Shown here: one piece after another, positions 16,568-25,637 of the stretch | Position numbering within the stretch: position 1 is the first letter of the stretch | Layout of the letters: every line of letters starts with the position of its first letter | Assembly: GCA_934747255.1 (NCBI GenBank) | Contig: CAKVGH010000002.1 | Location: 1-64,000 of the forward strand | From: an uncultured Clostridia bacterium | Lineage (GTDB): Bacteria > Bacillota > Clostridia > Christensenellales > UBA1242 | DNA length: 64,000 bases | Direction of reading: 5' to 3' | The notes under the pieces: generated by a model | What the model was told of the DNA's origin: nothing | Databases searched by the model: none | The model's input: the letters and a program-made list of their open reading frames with translations, nothing else | Program-made: the position numbers and the translations under genes

Positions 16568-16652
16568 GCGGGAATGGCGGAATTGGCAGACGCGCAAGTT
16601 TCAGGTACTTGTGGGTAACACCTTGCAGGTTCAAATCCTGTTTCCCGCACCA
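16568..16652 (+). tRNA. tRNA-Leu (anticodon CAG)
   Basis: An 85-nt class II tRNA with encoded CCA. The acceptor stem GCGGGAA pairs with TTCCCGC. The anticodon stem CAAGT/ACTTG encloses the loop TTCAGGT, giving anticodon CAG for the codon CUG. A long variable arm (around TGGGTAACACCT) and a T loop in GCAGGTTCAAATCCTGT complete the cloverleaf. It stands alone with its own promoter. Confidence 0.96.
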
Positions 16653-17040
16653 AAATTTTTCATAATATATTTTGTCCAACTAAATTGCTAGTAATTACTA
16701 ACGATTTTTTTCAAATGTAAATTTATAACAAGATTATAGTTATATGGTGTTAAGATTGTTGAAAAAAAGTGATGGCATTTTTTTAAGAAATAAAATTATT
16801 TATAAAACTAAATAATATTCTTTTCATTTGCTGTGGGTATCAATGTAGTAAGTGTCAAATGCTTTTGATATTTGCAAAAATTTAATCGGTAGTGGAAATT
16901 ATTTGGCTGTAATCTAATTGTAAATTGTGTTGTTAAAATGCTTGTTTTGTTTATCAAAAAAAACTATATCAAAAGCAAAATTGAAGAATTATTATTTGAT
17001 AAAGTCCGTTAAAACAAATGCAATTTTATTATCATTATGA
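16653..17040. other. Intergenic region between tRNA-Leu and the rsmF-like gene
   Basis: About 390 nt without a supportable gene. Both strands are broken by frequent stops, and short stretches with slightly higher G+C give no recognisable protein match. It may be decayed sequence. A tRNA 3' end is a classic integration site, but no repeat of the tRNA end is present here. Confidence 0.4.
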
Positions 17041-17046
17041 TATAAT
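17041..17046 (+). promoter_or_regulatory. -10 box close to the rsmF-like start
   Basis: TATAAT, 12 nt before ATG 17059. The predicted leader is only about 6 nt and contains no Shine-Dalgarno. Confidence 0.4.
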
Positions 17047-17058
17047 TGAATTACAACT

Positions 17059-18531
17059 ATGAAATCAAACTTTAACAAGCGAAATTTTAATCAAAAGCAG
17101 AGTCAATTTGATGAACAAAAATTTGACCAGTTTTTGCTTGGTTTTAAGCAAGATTTTGGCGATGAGTTTTGCAAAGCATACAAAGAGTCTTTTAATGCCG
17201 AAAATATAAAAGGTTTTAGGGTAAATACTCAAAAGATTAGTGCAAGTAACTTTCAAAATATTTATAAAAGTGATTTAGAAAAAATACCTTTTTTTGATAA
17301 TGCTTTCTATCTCGAAAATGATAAAAAAATTGGCAATACACTATTACACATAATAGGTGCAATTTATATTCAAGAACCTTCTAGTATGATACCTGTTGCA
17401 AGCATAAAAAACCTAAATTTTGAAAACAAAATTGTACTTGATATGTGTGCTAGTCCGGGCGGAAAAACAACGCAAATTGCGTCACTTATGAATAATACTG
17501 GTTTCTTGGTTAGCAACGAAATTGATACATCACGAGCCAAAATTTTACTTTCAAATGTGGAAAGATTGGGACTAAAAAATGTTGCAGTAACAAATTGCAG
17601 TCCGCAAGAACTTGCAAGAAGAATAAATGCAAAATTCGATTACATTTTTGTAGATGCTCCTTGTAGTGGTGAAGGTATGTTTAGAAAGGACAAAAATGCC
17701 ATAAATGAGTGGAACGAAAACCTAAAATTTTACAACAAAAAAAGACAACTTGAAATATTGTCGTGTGCAAATTCTTTATTAAAAAATGGTGGCTATTTGA
17801 TATACTCAACCTGTACCTACAATACCATTGAAAATGAAAGTGTTATAAATGGTTTTTGCAATGAGTTTGGGTATAAAATTTTTTCGCCTTGCCAAGATGT
17901 TATAGACAACACTTTTGGCGGAATTACTTTGAATGGCAATGTAGATTTATCAAAAACAAGGCACTTTTTTCCGTTTTTAAGTAAGGGCGAAGGACAATAT
18001 GTGGCTTGCTTACAAAAATTGGGTGAAGATTTACAGGAAAAACAGCCTTTACTAAACAGCAATTTAACTCAAATGGAACAAAAACTTGTAGAAGATTTTT
18101 TTAATAAAAACTTAACAAATTTTGATTTGAAAAATTTTGTTTTCTACAAAATTGGTAATTATATAAATGTAATGCCAGCAAAAACAGTTGATTTTGGTAA
18201 TATAAAATATCTCTGTTATGGGGTAGCAATAGCCGAAATTGTTAAGGATAGACTTATTCCAACTCAACAGTTTTTTAGTTCGTACGGAAAGAATTTTAAG
18301 TCGCAATTAAATTTATCTACTGATGGTTCGCTTTACAAAAAATACCTTTTAGGCGAGCAGATTAGTTTTAATCAGGTGGAGAACGACAAAAATGCTACGC
18401 TTTGTTACGACAATAACTCAAACTACGCATCTGTTTTGGTTGATGGAATGAGTATTGGTGGCGTTAAGATTGTAGATGGTGTGCTTAAAAATCACTATCC
18501 AAAAGCATTGCGAACAAACAAGGTGGAGTAG
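17059..18531 (+). CDS. rsmF: RsmF-like 16S rRNA (cytosine-C5) methyltransferase
   Basis: This 490-residue NOL1/NOP2/Sun-family RNA m5C methyltransferase is of the RsmF/YebU type. The SAM-binding motif is LDMCASPGGKTTQIASLM. The two catalytic cysteines are in VDAPCSGEGMFRK and YSTCTYN. The C-terminal third carries the RsmF-type extension seen in Gram-positive homologues. It should modify 16S rRNA in the cytoplasm; the exact nucleotide cannot be read from sequence. No ribosome binding site precedes the ATG. polA follows 22 nt after the stop, probably co-transcribed. Confidence 0.88.
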   Translation: MKSNFNKRNFNQKQSQFDEQKFDQFLLGFKQDFGDEFCKAYKESFNAENIKGFRVNTQKISASNFQNIYKSDLEKIPFFDNAFYLENDKKIGNTLLHIIGAIYIQEPSSMIPVASIKNLNFENKIVLDMCASPGGKTTQIASLMNNTGFLVSNEIDTSRAKILLSNVERLGLKNVAVTNCSPQELARRINAKFDYIFVDAPCSGEGMFRKDKNAINEWNENLKFYNKKRQLEILSCANSLLKNGGYLIYSTCTYNTIENESVINGFCNEFGYKIFSPCQDVIDNTFGGITLNGNVDLSKTRHFFPFLSKGEGQYVACLQKLGEDLQEKQPLLNSNLTQMEQKLVEDFFNKNLTNFDLKNFVFYKIGNYINVMPAKTVDFGNIKYLCYGVAIAEIVKDRLIPTQQFFSSYGKNFKSQLNLSTDGSLYKKYLLGEQISFNQVENDKNATLCYDNNSNYASVLVDGMSIGGVKIVDGVLKNHYPKALRTNKVE

Positions 18532-18553
18532 ATTATATTCAAAAGGAGAAAAA

Positions 18554-21097
18554 ATGGAAAAATTAGTGCTTATAGACGGAAATAGTTTGATAAATAGAGC
18601 TTACTATGCTTTACCAAATTTAACTAGCAAACAAGGTGGTTATTGCGGAGCAATTTATGGCTTTACAAATATTTTATTAAAGATTATTACAACAATTAAA
18701 CCTAAATATATGGGCATTTGTTTTGATGCTGGAAAAAAGACATTTAGAAACGAAATTTATGCCGAATATAAGGGCACTAGAAAACCAATGCCTGATGAGT
18801 TGAGAGAACAATTACCAAAACTAAAAGAATTACTCAAAGCAATGAATATTTACATTGTTGAGCAACTGGGAGTAGAGGCAGATGACTTAATTGGCTCGCT
18901 ATCAAAAAAGTTTAATATAGATACAATCATTGTCAGCGGAGATAGAGATTTGTTGCAACTCATTGATGATACCACGGAAGTTCATTTAACAAAAAAAGGC
19001 ATAACAGATACCGCAGTAATGAATATTCAGTCACTCAAAGAAGTAATGAATTTAGAACCATATCAAGTGGTGGAATTAAAAGCTCTTATGGGCGATGCTA
19101 GTGATAATATTCCGGGGGTTGCAGGAATTGGTGAAAAAACTGCGATGAGCCTAATTGATAGTTATCAAAATATCGACAATTTGTATGCACATATTGACGA
19201 ACAAAAAGGCAAGTTGAAAGAAAAGTTGGAAAATGGTAAAACAAGTTGCTATATGAGTAAAACTCTTGCAACAATTAACACTAATATTCCACTAGATGTT
19301 AGTCTTGATGACTTGACTTATGATTTTCCATTTAACTCAAAAGTATTAGATTTATTCAAATTATATGAGTTTAATTCACTAATTGTTAGAGAAAATATTT
19401 TTGAAGAGAAAGCCAAGCAGGTTGTTGAGGTCGCTTGTAATGTTATTGATAACAATTCTCAATTAGAAAAGTTAGTAAGTGAATTAAATACAGTTAATGA
19501 ATTTTCGTTTTATATTAACAAAGAGCAAATTCATATCTCAATGAGTAAATATAAGGAAAATATTATAAATTACAGAGAACAAATGACATTGTTGGGACTA
19601 AATCTCACAACTATTTTGGAACAATTAAAGCCTGTTTTGGAAAACGAGAAGATTAAAAAAATATGCTTTGATGTAAAGGCGGTTAAGCATACTCTTTATG
19701 ATTTTGGCATTGTTTTGAAAGGCGCGGAATTTGATGTTTCGCTGGCGTTATATTTGGTTAGTGGGTCAAAAAAGAGTGCCGAAAATATTGATGTTTATTT
19801 GTCTAACTATTCTTTTGATAAAAACTCAATAGGTTGTTTGCTTCTTAAAATGAAGGAAGACAACTTGGAAAAGTTAAAGCAAGAAAACTTGTTTGACCTA
19901 TATGAAAAAATTGAGTTTCCTTTAATTGATGTTTTGTTTGATATGGAAATAAGTGGTTTTAAGTTGGACAAGACTATGCTAAAAGAACTTTGCCTAGAAT
20001 ACAAAAACAAAACCGAACTTTTGTCCAAACAAATCATTGAACTTGCTGGTTGTGATTTTAATCCAAACTCGCCAAAACAACTTGCCGAAGTATTGTTTGA
20101 CAAATTGCTTTTGCCAAAGCCAAAGAAAGCGGGAACGGGCGTGGAAGTTTTGGAACGATTAAAAGATGCTCATCCAATTGTTGATAAAATTTTGGAGTAT
20201 AGAAAGGTGTCAAAACTATATTCTTCCTATCTTCAAGATTTTGGAGAAATGCTCGATAAAAACGATTTAATTCACACCTTGTTTAATCAAACATTAACAG
20301 CGACTGGCAGATTGTCAAGTCAAGAACCAAATCTTCAAAATATACCTGTCAAAACCGAAGAAGGCAAGGAATTGCGAAAAATGTTTGTTTCAAGATTTGA
20401 AAATGGTTCTATAATTTCTGCGGACTATTCGCAAATAGAACTTCGATTGCTCGCACACTTTTCAAAAGAACCAAAACTGCTTGACGCCTACAAAAACGGA
20501 CTAGATATTCATACAAAAACGGCTAGTGATTTGTTTGGTGTTCCGTTTGACCAAGTTGATAACGAGATGAGAAGAAAAGCAAAGACCGTAAATTTTGGCA
20601 TTATTTATGGTATCAGTGAGTATGGACTATCGCAAAGCCTAAAAATTTCATCGGCAGAAGCAAAAAAATTCATAAACAATTATTTTGAAACTTTCCCTAT
20701 GGTAAAGACTTATATGGAAAGCAATGTGGAAAAGGCGAAAGAAAATGGCTATGCAATTTCATTGCTTGGCAGAAAACGAGTTATTGACGAAGTTTCATCG
20801 TCAAACTATATGACAAGACAGTTTGGCGAGAGAGTCAGCAAAAATATGCCACTTCAAGGGTCTGCAAGCGATATTATCAAACTTGCTATGGTAAAGGTGT
20901 ATAATGCAATAAAAGAAAAGAACCTAAAAAGCAAACTAATTTTGCAAATTCATGATGAACTTATTGTAGACACATACGCTGGCGAAGAAAAAGAAGTCGA
21001 AAAAATCTTAAAAGATAATATGGAAAATGTCGTAAAACTAGATGTGCCTTTAACAGTTTCTATTTCCAGTGGTAAAACTTGGTATGATGCAAAATAA
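18554..21097 (+). CDS. polA: DNA polymerase I
   Basis: This 847-residue Pol I acts in Okazaki fragment maturation and repair. The 5'-3' exonuclease occupies about 1-290 (LVLIDGNSLINRAYYALP, then GVEADDLIGSL and GDASDNIPGVAGIG). The 3'-5' exonuclease region at about 300-460 lacks the acidic D-x-E motif, so proofreading is probably inactive, as in Bacillus Pol I. The polymerase motifs are intact: A SADYSQIELRLLAH, B RRKAKTVNFGIIYG, C QIHDELIVD. The ATG at 18554 follows AAAAGGAG. Confidence 0.97.
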   Translation: MEKLVLIDGNSLINRAYYALPNLTSKQGGYCGAIYGFTNILLKIITTIKPKYMGICFDAGKKTFRNEIYAEYKGTRKPMPDELREQLPKLKELLKAMNIYIVEQLGVEADDLIGSLSKKFNIDTIIVSGDRDLLQLIDDTTEVHLTKKGITDTAVMNIQSLKEVMNLEPYQVVELKALMGDASDNIPGVAGIGEKTAMSLIDSYQNIDNLYAHIDEQKGKLKEKLENGKTSCYMSKTLATINTNIPLDVSLDDLTYDFPFNSKVLDLFKLYEFNSLIVRENIFEEKAKQVVEVACNVIDNNSQLEKLVSELNTVNEFSFYINKEQIHISMSKYKENIINYREQMTLLGLNLTTILEQLKPVLENEKIKKICFDVKAVKHTLYDFGIVLKGAEFDVSLALYLVSGSKKSAENIDVYLSNYSFDKNSIGCLLLKMKEDNLEKLKQENLFDLYEKIEFPLIDVLFDMEISGFKLDKTMLKELCLEYKNKTELLSKQIIELAGCDFNPNSPKQLAEVLFDKLLLPKPKKAGTGVEVLERLKDAHPIVDKILEYRKVSKLYSSYLQDFGEMLDKNDLIHTLFNQTLTATGRLSSQEPNLQNIPVKTEEGKELRKMFVSRFENGSIISADYSQIELRLLAHFSKEPKLLDAYKNGLDIHTKTASDLFGVPFDQVDNEMRRKAKTVNFGIIYGISEYGLSQSLKISSAEAKKFINNYFETFPMVKTYMESNVEKAKENGYAISLLGRKRVIDEVSSSNYMTRQFGERVSKNMPLQGSASDIIKLAMVKVYNAIKEKNLKSKLILQIHDELIVDTYAGEEKEVEKILKDNMENVVKLDVPLTVSISSGKTWYDAK

Positions 21098-21362
21098 AGG
21101 TAGAGTAAAATTTATCAATATGTATCATAGTAGTAAAAGTAGTTATGACATATATTGCACAAATTTTATTACAGCAAAGTAATATTTCATCTTATAATAA
21201 GATATGTTAAATTTATAATCAATGATAGTTTTATTGAATGTTAAAAATCATTTATAATCAATAAAAAGTATAACAAATCGCAGTATTAAAATTAAAGATA
21301 GTAAAAATTTTCACACTTTTTTGACTATGGGAATAAAATAACATAGTGAATAAGGAGGTATA

Positions 21363-22370
21363 ATGAAAAAATTTACTATTTTTTTATTGGCTATTGTAGT
21401 TGGACTGTCAACTTTCATTTTTGCGGGCTGTAATAACAATAACACAATAAGAATTAACGAAGTTACTCACAGCGTTTTTTATGCACCACTATATGTTGCT
21501 ATAAACAATGGCTATTTTGAAGAAGAAGGCTATAAAATAGAACTAACAAATGGTGGCGGAAGTGATGCAAGTATGACTGCATTACTATCGGGCGGAGCAG
21601 ATATAGCATTGCTAGGACCAGAAACAAATGTTTATGTTATTAGTCAAGGCAAAAAAGACCACCCAGTAATTTTTGGACAATTAACAAAGCGAGATGGTAG
21701 TTTCTTGATAGGAAGAACACAAGAAGATAATTTTGATTGGTCTAACTTACAAGGCAAACATTTTATCGCTGGTAGAAAGGGCGGAAGTCCTGCAATGAGT
21801 TTGCAATATGCTCTTGAAAAAAACGGCTACGATATTGAAAACGACTTAAACTTTGACTTATCAGTAGCATTTAACAATACAGTTGGCGCATTTGAAGGCG
21901 GTCTTGGAGATTATGTTACAATGTTTGAGCCAACTGCTAGCGAATTTGTTGCAGCAGGAAAAGGCTATATAGTTGCAAGTGTTGGCGAAGAAAGTGGAGA
22001 AGTTCCTTTTACTTGCTTTATGGCAAATCAAAGTTATTTGAAAAACAACTCTGCCAAAGTGGAAAAATTCTTAAAGTGTATTGTTAGAGCATACAACTTT
22101 ATTATGGAAGAAGATGTTGAAACTGTCATTGATAGTTTATTGCCATCATTTAACGGCTCATCAAGACAAAGCCTAAAATATGCTATCGAAAGTTACAAAA
22201 AAATTGATGCGTGGAACAGTGAGCCAATAATGAAAGAAAGTGCATTCAATAGACTTCAAGATGTTATGGTTGGCGCTGGCGAATTGAAAACAGAAAACCG
22301 AGTAAAATTTACAGACGCAGTTGATAACACTTATGCTCAAAATGTTATGAAAAACTATTTTACAAAGTAA
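21363..22370 (+). CDS. ABC transporter substrate-binding lipoprotein (NMT1/SsuA type)
   Basis: A 335-residue solute-binding lipoprotein. The signal peptide ends in the lipobox FAGC with Cys 23 as the lipidation site. The fold is NMT1/THI5/SsuA-like: VFYAPLYVAINNGYFEEEGY, LLSGGADIALLGPE, and GLGDYVTMFEP. Such proteins bind nitrate, sulfonates, taurine or thiamine-pyrimidine precursors; the substrate cannot be decided. No TPP riboswitch is visible upstream, which weakens a thiamine role. AGGAGG precedes the ATG. A terminator separates it from the ATPase gene, so the binding protein can be made in excess. Confidence 0.88.
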   Translation: MKKFTIFLLAIVVGLSTFIFAGCNNNNTIRINEVTHSVFYAPLYVAINNGYFEEEGYKIELTNGGGSDASMTALLSGGADIALLGPETNVYVISQGKKDHPVIFGQLTKRDGSFLIGRTQEDNFDWSNLQGKHFIAGRKGGSPAMSLQYALEKNGYDIENDLNFDLSVAFNNTVGAFEGGLGDYVTMFEPTASEFVAAGKGYIVASVGEESGEVPFTCFMANQSYLKNNSAKVEKFLKCIVRAYNFIMEEDVETVIDSLLPSFNGSSRQSLKYAIESYKKIDAWNSEPIMKESAFNRLQDVMVGAGELKTENRVKFTDAVDNTYAQNVMKNYFTK

Positions 22371-22641
22371 AATTTTGATTGTGGTGACTTTGAAATTACT
22401 ATGCTAAATATTTGATAAAAAACTAATATTTTTAACACTTCAAATAGTTACAATAAATCAAACTAAATTTGCTATAAAAAGATATAAAAAAACTTTTATA
22501 AATCAAACTAATTGTGCTATAAAAAAAATAATATTTTTAACAATCAAACAAAATGCTTTTTATTAAACATTTTATATAGTTTTAGAAGATAGATTTTGGT
22601 AAATTTTAGTTTTGTAAAGGTTAAATTAAAGTTTTCATTAG
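22371..22641. repeat. AT-rich spacer with short direct repeats
   Basis: A 520-nt gap splits the ABC operon. Its left half holds two copies of an imperfect 29-bp repeat (about 22452-22480 and 22497-22525: ATCAAACTAA, 3-4 nt, then GCTATAAAA). The shorter sequence TAATATTTTTAACA also occurs twice, near 22425 and 22529. A related copy at 24547-24570 is part of a consensus promoter, so the spacer copies look like promoter-derived duplications. No gene is seen. Confidence 0.5.
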
Positions 22642-22686
22642 AAACAGAAGCAGTTTGCCTTAAAGCAAAAGTTTCTGTTTTTTTGT
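22642..22686 (+). terminator. Terminator between binding protein and ATPase genes
   Basis: AAACAGAA pairs with TTCTGTTT, enclosing an inner TTTGC/GCAAA stem, and is followed by a T run. It lies about 270 nt after the binding-protein stop. Confidence 0.75.
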
Positions 22687-22892
22687 GGCAAAGTGAATAT
22701 TAACAAACATTTCCGCTGTCAAAAGTTGTTATTATAAGTCATTTCAAAAAAAATTAACTATTTTTATTTGCTTATAATTTTGTTATTAAAGTTTGTTTTA
22801 TATGCTCAAAATTGTCCAAGTTTTAACATAAAAAAATTTATTCCATATAATGATATGTATACTTTATTACTAAAATAGGAGACGAGAAAATA

Positions 22893-23669
22893 ATGGATAA
22901 AAATCTTTTAGAGATTAAAGATTTGAAACTAATTTATCATTCAAAACAAGGCGAAAATGAAGCCTTGAAAAATATAAGTTTTAATGTTAAGGAAGGGGAG
23001 TTTGTATCCATAGTTGGACCATCAGGCTGTGGCAAAACAACTATATTATCTTTAATAGCAGGACTATTAAAACATAGCGAAGGCGATATTATACTTGACG
23101 GCGAGTCGGTTACGAAAACAAATAGGCAAGTGGGCTATATGTTTCAAAAAGACCATTTGTTTGACTGGCTGACTATATGGAAAAATGTCTGTCTAGGACT
23201 TGATATAACCAAAACCAACACAAAGGAAAATCAAGATAGAGTAGAAAGTTTACTTAATAAATATGGACTAAAAGATTTTATCAAAGCAAAGCCAAGACAA
23301 TTATCAGGCGGAATGAGACAGCGTGTTGCACTGATTAGAACACTTGCCTTAAACCCTAAATTATTACTACTAGACGAACCATTTTCAGCGCTCGACTATC
23401 AAACAAGACTTCTTGTTGGCGATGATGTTTGGTCAATAATAAAACAGGAAAAACAAACAGCAATTTTGGTGACCCACGACATTTCGGAAGCAATTAGTTT
23501 GAGTGATAGAATTATTGTTTTAACCGAAAGACCATCTTTGGTTAAGCGGATTATTGATGTTCAATTCAAGGATTTAAGTCCGCTTAAACGCAGGGAAAAT
23601 GAAGAATTTTCGGTTGTATTTGATAAGGTTTGGAAGGAGTTGGTGACAAATGAAAAAATTAAAAAATAA
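22893..23669 (+). CDS. ABC transporter ATP-binding protein (SsuB/TauB/ThiZ type)
   Basis: A 258-residue ABC ATPase. Walker A is GPSGCGKTT, the Q-loop is GYMFQ, the signature is LSGGMRQR, Walker B is LLLDEPFSALD, and the H-switch is VTHD. All are intact, so it should power the neighbouring permease. FQKDHLFDWLTIWKNV is typical of the nitrate/sulfonate/taurine/pyrimidine group. AGGAGA precedes the ATG. The 3' end overlaps the permease gene by 20 nt. Confidence 0.93.
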   Translation: MDKNLLEIKDLKLIYHSKQGENEALKNISFNVKEGEFVSIVGPSGCGKTTILSLIAGLLKHSEGDIILDGESVTKTNRQVGYMFQKDHLFDWLTIWKNVCLGLDITKTNTKENQDRVESLLNKYGLKDFIKAKPRQLSGGMRQRVALIRTLALNPKLLLLDEPFSALDYQTRLLVGDDVWSIIKQEKQTAILVTHDISEAISLSDRIIVLTERPSLVKRIIDVQFKDLSPLKRRENEEFSVVFDKVWKELVTNEKIKK

Positions 23670-24453
23670 TTTTTCAAAAGAGCATATTAGGTATCTAAAA
23701 CAACAAAAGAAGAAAAAAACCATAGTGTTTTCGACTCAAATTTTACTACTCGTTGCACTTTTTGGCTTGTGGGAACTTTTTGCGTGCGTAGGTATAATTG
23801 ATAGTTTTATTATGAGTTCGCCTTCAAGAATAATTAAAACAATAGGCGAATTGTTTGCAACTGGCAATTTGTGGTATCATATCGGGGTAACTTTGTATGA
23901 AGCAATGCTAGGCTTTATTATTGCCACCGTGGTTGGCTTTTTGGTGGCAGTGTTACTATGGTGGAGTGAATACACAAGACGAATTTTAGAGCCATATTTG
24001 GTGGTGTTAAACTCTCTACCTAAAATTGCACTTGGACCTATCATTATTGTTTGGTTTGGTGCGGGAACAAAGTCTATTGTTGTTATGGCATTTTTGATAA
24101 TGATAATTATTACAATTATTTCGTTTTTGAATGCTTTTACTTCGTGTGATGAAGACAAAATCTTGCTTCTAAAAAGTATGGGAGCAAATAAATTTCAAAT
24201 ACTAATTAAACTAATTATTCCAAACACTATTCCAGAGTTTGTTAGTATTCTTAAAATAAATGTCGGTATGACCTGGGTTGGCACAATTATGGGCGAATAT
24301 TTGGTCAGCCGTGCAGGTCTTGGCTATTTGATTGTTTATGGCGGTCAAGTGTTCAAATTAGACCTAGTTATGAGCAGTACGGTAATACTTTGCTTGCTAG
24401 CTAGTGTTATGTATGCGGGCGTAGCGTTCTTGGAAAAGAAAATTAAGCAGTAA
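23650..24453 (+). CDS. ABC transporter permease (SsuC/ThiX type)
   Basis: A 267-residue inner-membrane permease of the BPD_transp_1 family with about six membrane segments. The EAA loop is around LLKSMGANKFQILIKLIIPNTIPEF and should dock the ATPase at 22893. The N-terminus is basic (KKLKNNFSKEHIRYLKQQKKKK) before the first segment. The start overlaps the ATPase gene by 20 nt and follows AAGGAG at 23634-23639. With the lipoprotein at 21363 it makes a complete importer of unknown substrate. Confidence 0.92.
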   Translation: MKKLKNNFSKEHIRYLKQQKKKKTIVFSTQILLLVALFGLWELFACVGIIDSFIMSSPSRIIKTIGELFATGNLWYHIGVTLYEAMLGFIIATVVGFLVAVLLWWSEYTRRILEPYLVVLNSLPKIALGPIIIVWFGAGTKSIVVMAFLIMIIITIISFLNAFTSCDEDKILLLKSMGANKFQILIKLIIPNTIPEFVSILKINVGMTWVGTIMGEYLVSRAGLGYLIVYGGQVFKLDLVMSSTVILCLLASVMYAGVAFLEKKIKQ

Positions 24454-24541
24454 CTAACAGTTGTTTTTATAAAAATCATACGGAATTTTGGAAGATTTTT
24501 AACGATAAAATTTTTAATTTGAGATGAATTTTTCAAATATC

Positions 24542-24570
24542 TTGACAATCAAACTAATTGTTGCTATAAT
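24542..24570 (+). promoter_or_regulatory. Consensus promoter with extended -10
   Basis: TTGACA at 24542-24547, a 17-nt spacer and TATAAT at 24565-24570, with TGC before the -10. Both hexamers are perfect. The spacer (ATCAAACTAATTGTTGC) is nearly the sequence repeated at 22452-22525. Confidence 0.85.
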
Positions 24571-24600
24571 TTACTCATATTTGTAGTTTGGAGGCATTTT

Positions 24601-24843
24601 ATGTTCGCACAATTATGTTATAGTTTGGTTGATATGATAACAAATCCAACAATAATTACTTCTTTAATTTTACTTGCACTTGGACTTGCGCTTAGCATTT
24701 TGGCAATGAGAATAACAAGAGCTGTTAGAAAAACAAAAGATGTTAGCACTGATGACAAACTTTTGCTCGTATTAAGAGCAATAGGCGTTGTTATGATGAT
24801 TTTAGGTTTGTTCTTAATGATTTTTGGACTCGCAATCAAGTAA
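24601..24843 (+). CDS. Small membrane protein (80 aa), two membrane segments
   Basis: An 80-residue protein with two hydrophobic segments, about residues 15-36 and 57-79, joined by a charged loop (MRITRAVRKTKDVSTDDKL). A consensus promoter, GGAGG before the ATG and a terminator at 24857 make it a real single gene. I do not recognise a family. Confidence 0.75.
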   Translation: MFAQLCYSLVDMITNPTIITSLILLALGLALSILAMRITRAVRKTKDVSTDDKLLLVLRAIGVVMMILGLFLMIFGLAIK

Positions 24844-24856
24844 TAGATTGTTGAAT

Positions 24857-24892
24857 AAAAAAGGCTTTGTCTTAATCGGCAAAGTCTTTTTT
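24857..24892 (+). terminator. Terminator of the 80-aa gene
   Basis: AAAAGGCTTTG pairs with CAAAGTCTTTT (one wobble) across a 10-nt loop, with a T run. Confidence 0.75.
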
Positions 24893-24902
24893 GTTGTTAA
24901 AA

Positions 24903-24928
24903 TAAAAAAATTGTCAAAAGACAATTTT
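24903..24928 (-). terminator. Terminator of the DUF4364 gene
   Basis: On the minus strand, AAAATTGTC pairs with GACAATTTT across TTTT, followed by a T run. The stem overlaps the stop codon of the DUF4364 gene. Confidence 0.7.
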
Positions 24929-25487
24929 AGTTTTCATTATCAGGCGAGTCACTTAATAGTTCGTAGATAGTTTCATAAATCGTTGGTGCTTTTAGTCTCC
25001 ATTTTTTGCAGGTTAGATTAGCAAGTTTGTTTGTTGGCATTCCAATTTTAATTTCAAAAATATTTTTGCCTTCTAGTGGGTCTTTAATTTGCAAAGTGCA
25101 TTGATAACTACCATCAGTGCTTTTTAGGTATTTTCCAACATATTCCTGTGCACGCTTAAAATTCATTCGATTTTCTTTGGCAAAATCGGTAATTTTTTCT
25201 CTCAAACTAGAAGGAATTTTCTTGTAAAAATGTTCCAAACAATTTCTGCCATCAATAGTTATGTTGTATCGTGCTTCGGCTTCGCTATCAATAGTTTTGT
25301 AAATAAAATTAACATCAATTAGTTGCCACAAAATATCTTTGCAATCCATATAGTTTAACCAGCCATTTTTGTTGGTACAAATATCAATGATGCTGTTTTC
25401 GGTGAGTGGTATTTCCATTTTGTCGAGAACAAAAAGTAAAATAAGTTTATTAACAGTGGAATCAGCGACAAAATCGGTTTCTATCAT
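24927..25487 (-). CDS. DUF4364 family protein
   Basis: A 186-residue cytoplasmic protein of the DUF4364 family, found mainly in Clostridia. The N-terminal half (KLILLFVLDKMEIPLTENSI, then YMDCKDILWQLIDVNFIY) looks like a winged helix, and the C-terminal half is mostly beta. Its role is unknown; a DNA-binding regulator is plausible. The ATG at 25487 follows AAGGAGAG; an upstream in-frame start adds 13 residues across that site and is rejected. It overlaps its own terminator. Confidence 0.8.
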   Translation of the reverse strand: MIETDFVADSTVNKLILLFVLDKMEIPLTENSIIDICTNKNGWLNYMDCKDILWQLIDVNFIYKTIDSEAEARYNITIDGRNCLEHFYKKIPSSLREKITDFAKENRMNFKRAQEYVGKYLKSTDGSYQCTLQIKDPLEGKNIFEIKIGMPTNKLANLTCKKWRLKAPTIYETIYELLSDSPDNEN

Positions 25488-25589
25488 AATTACTCTCCTT
25501 AAATAGTCAAACCAAGTATAACACAAAAATATTTTGTTGTAAATAGAAAAAATCTTTTTAGTTTTATTTATTTTTGCAAAAATGTATGC

Positions 25590-25595
25590 TATAAT
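25590..25595 (+). promoter_or_regulatory. Extended -10 box before the gene at 25638
   Basis: TGC followed by TATAAT at 25590-25595, about 40 nt before the ATG. No good -35 is seen, as is common when the extended -10 is strong. Confidence 0.5.
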
Positions 25596-25637
25596 AAATT
25601 ATCATAAGAAAAAATTTCAAAGTTTGGAGAGAATAAA

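Noticed and set aside
16568..17058. tRNA-Leu as an integration site with a genomic island after it
   Set aside because: No integrase gene and no repeat of the tRNA 3' end were found; the following genes are housekeeping.
21098..21362. TPP riboswitch before the ABC binding-protein gene
   Set aside because: The conserved TPP core (CTGAGA and the later conserved stretch) is not present; the leader is plain AT-rich sequence.
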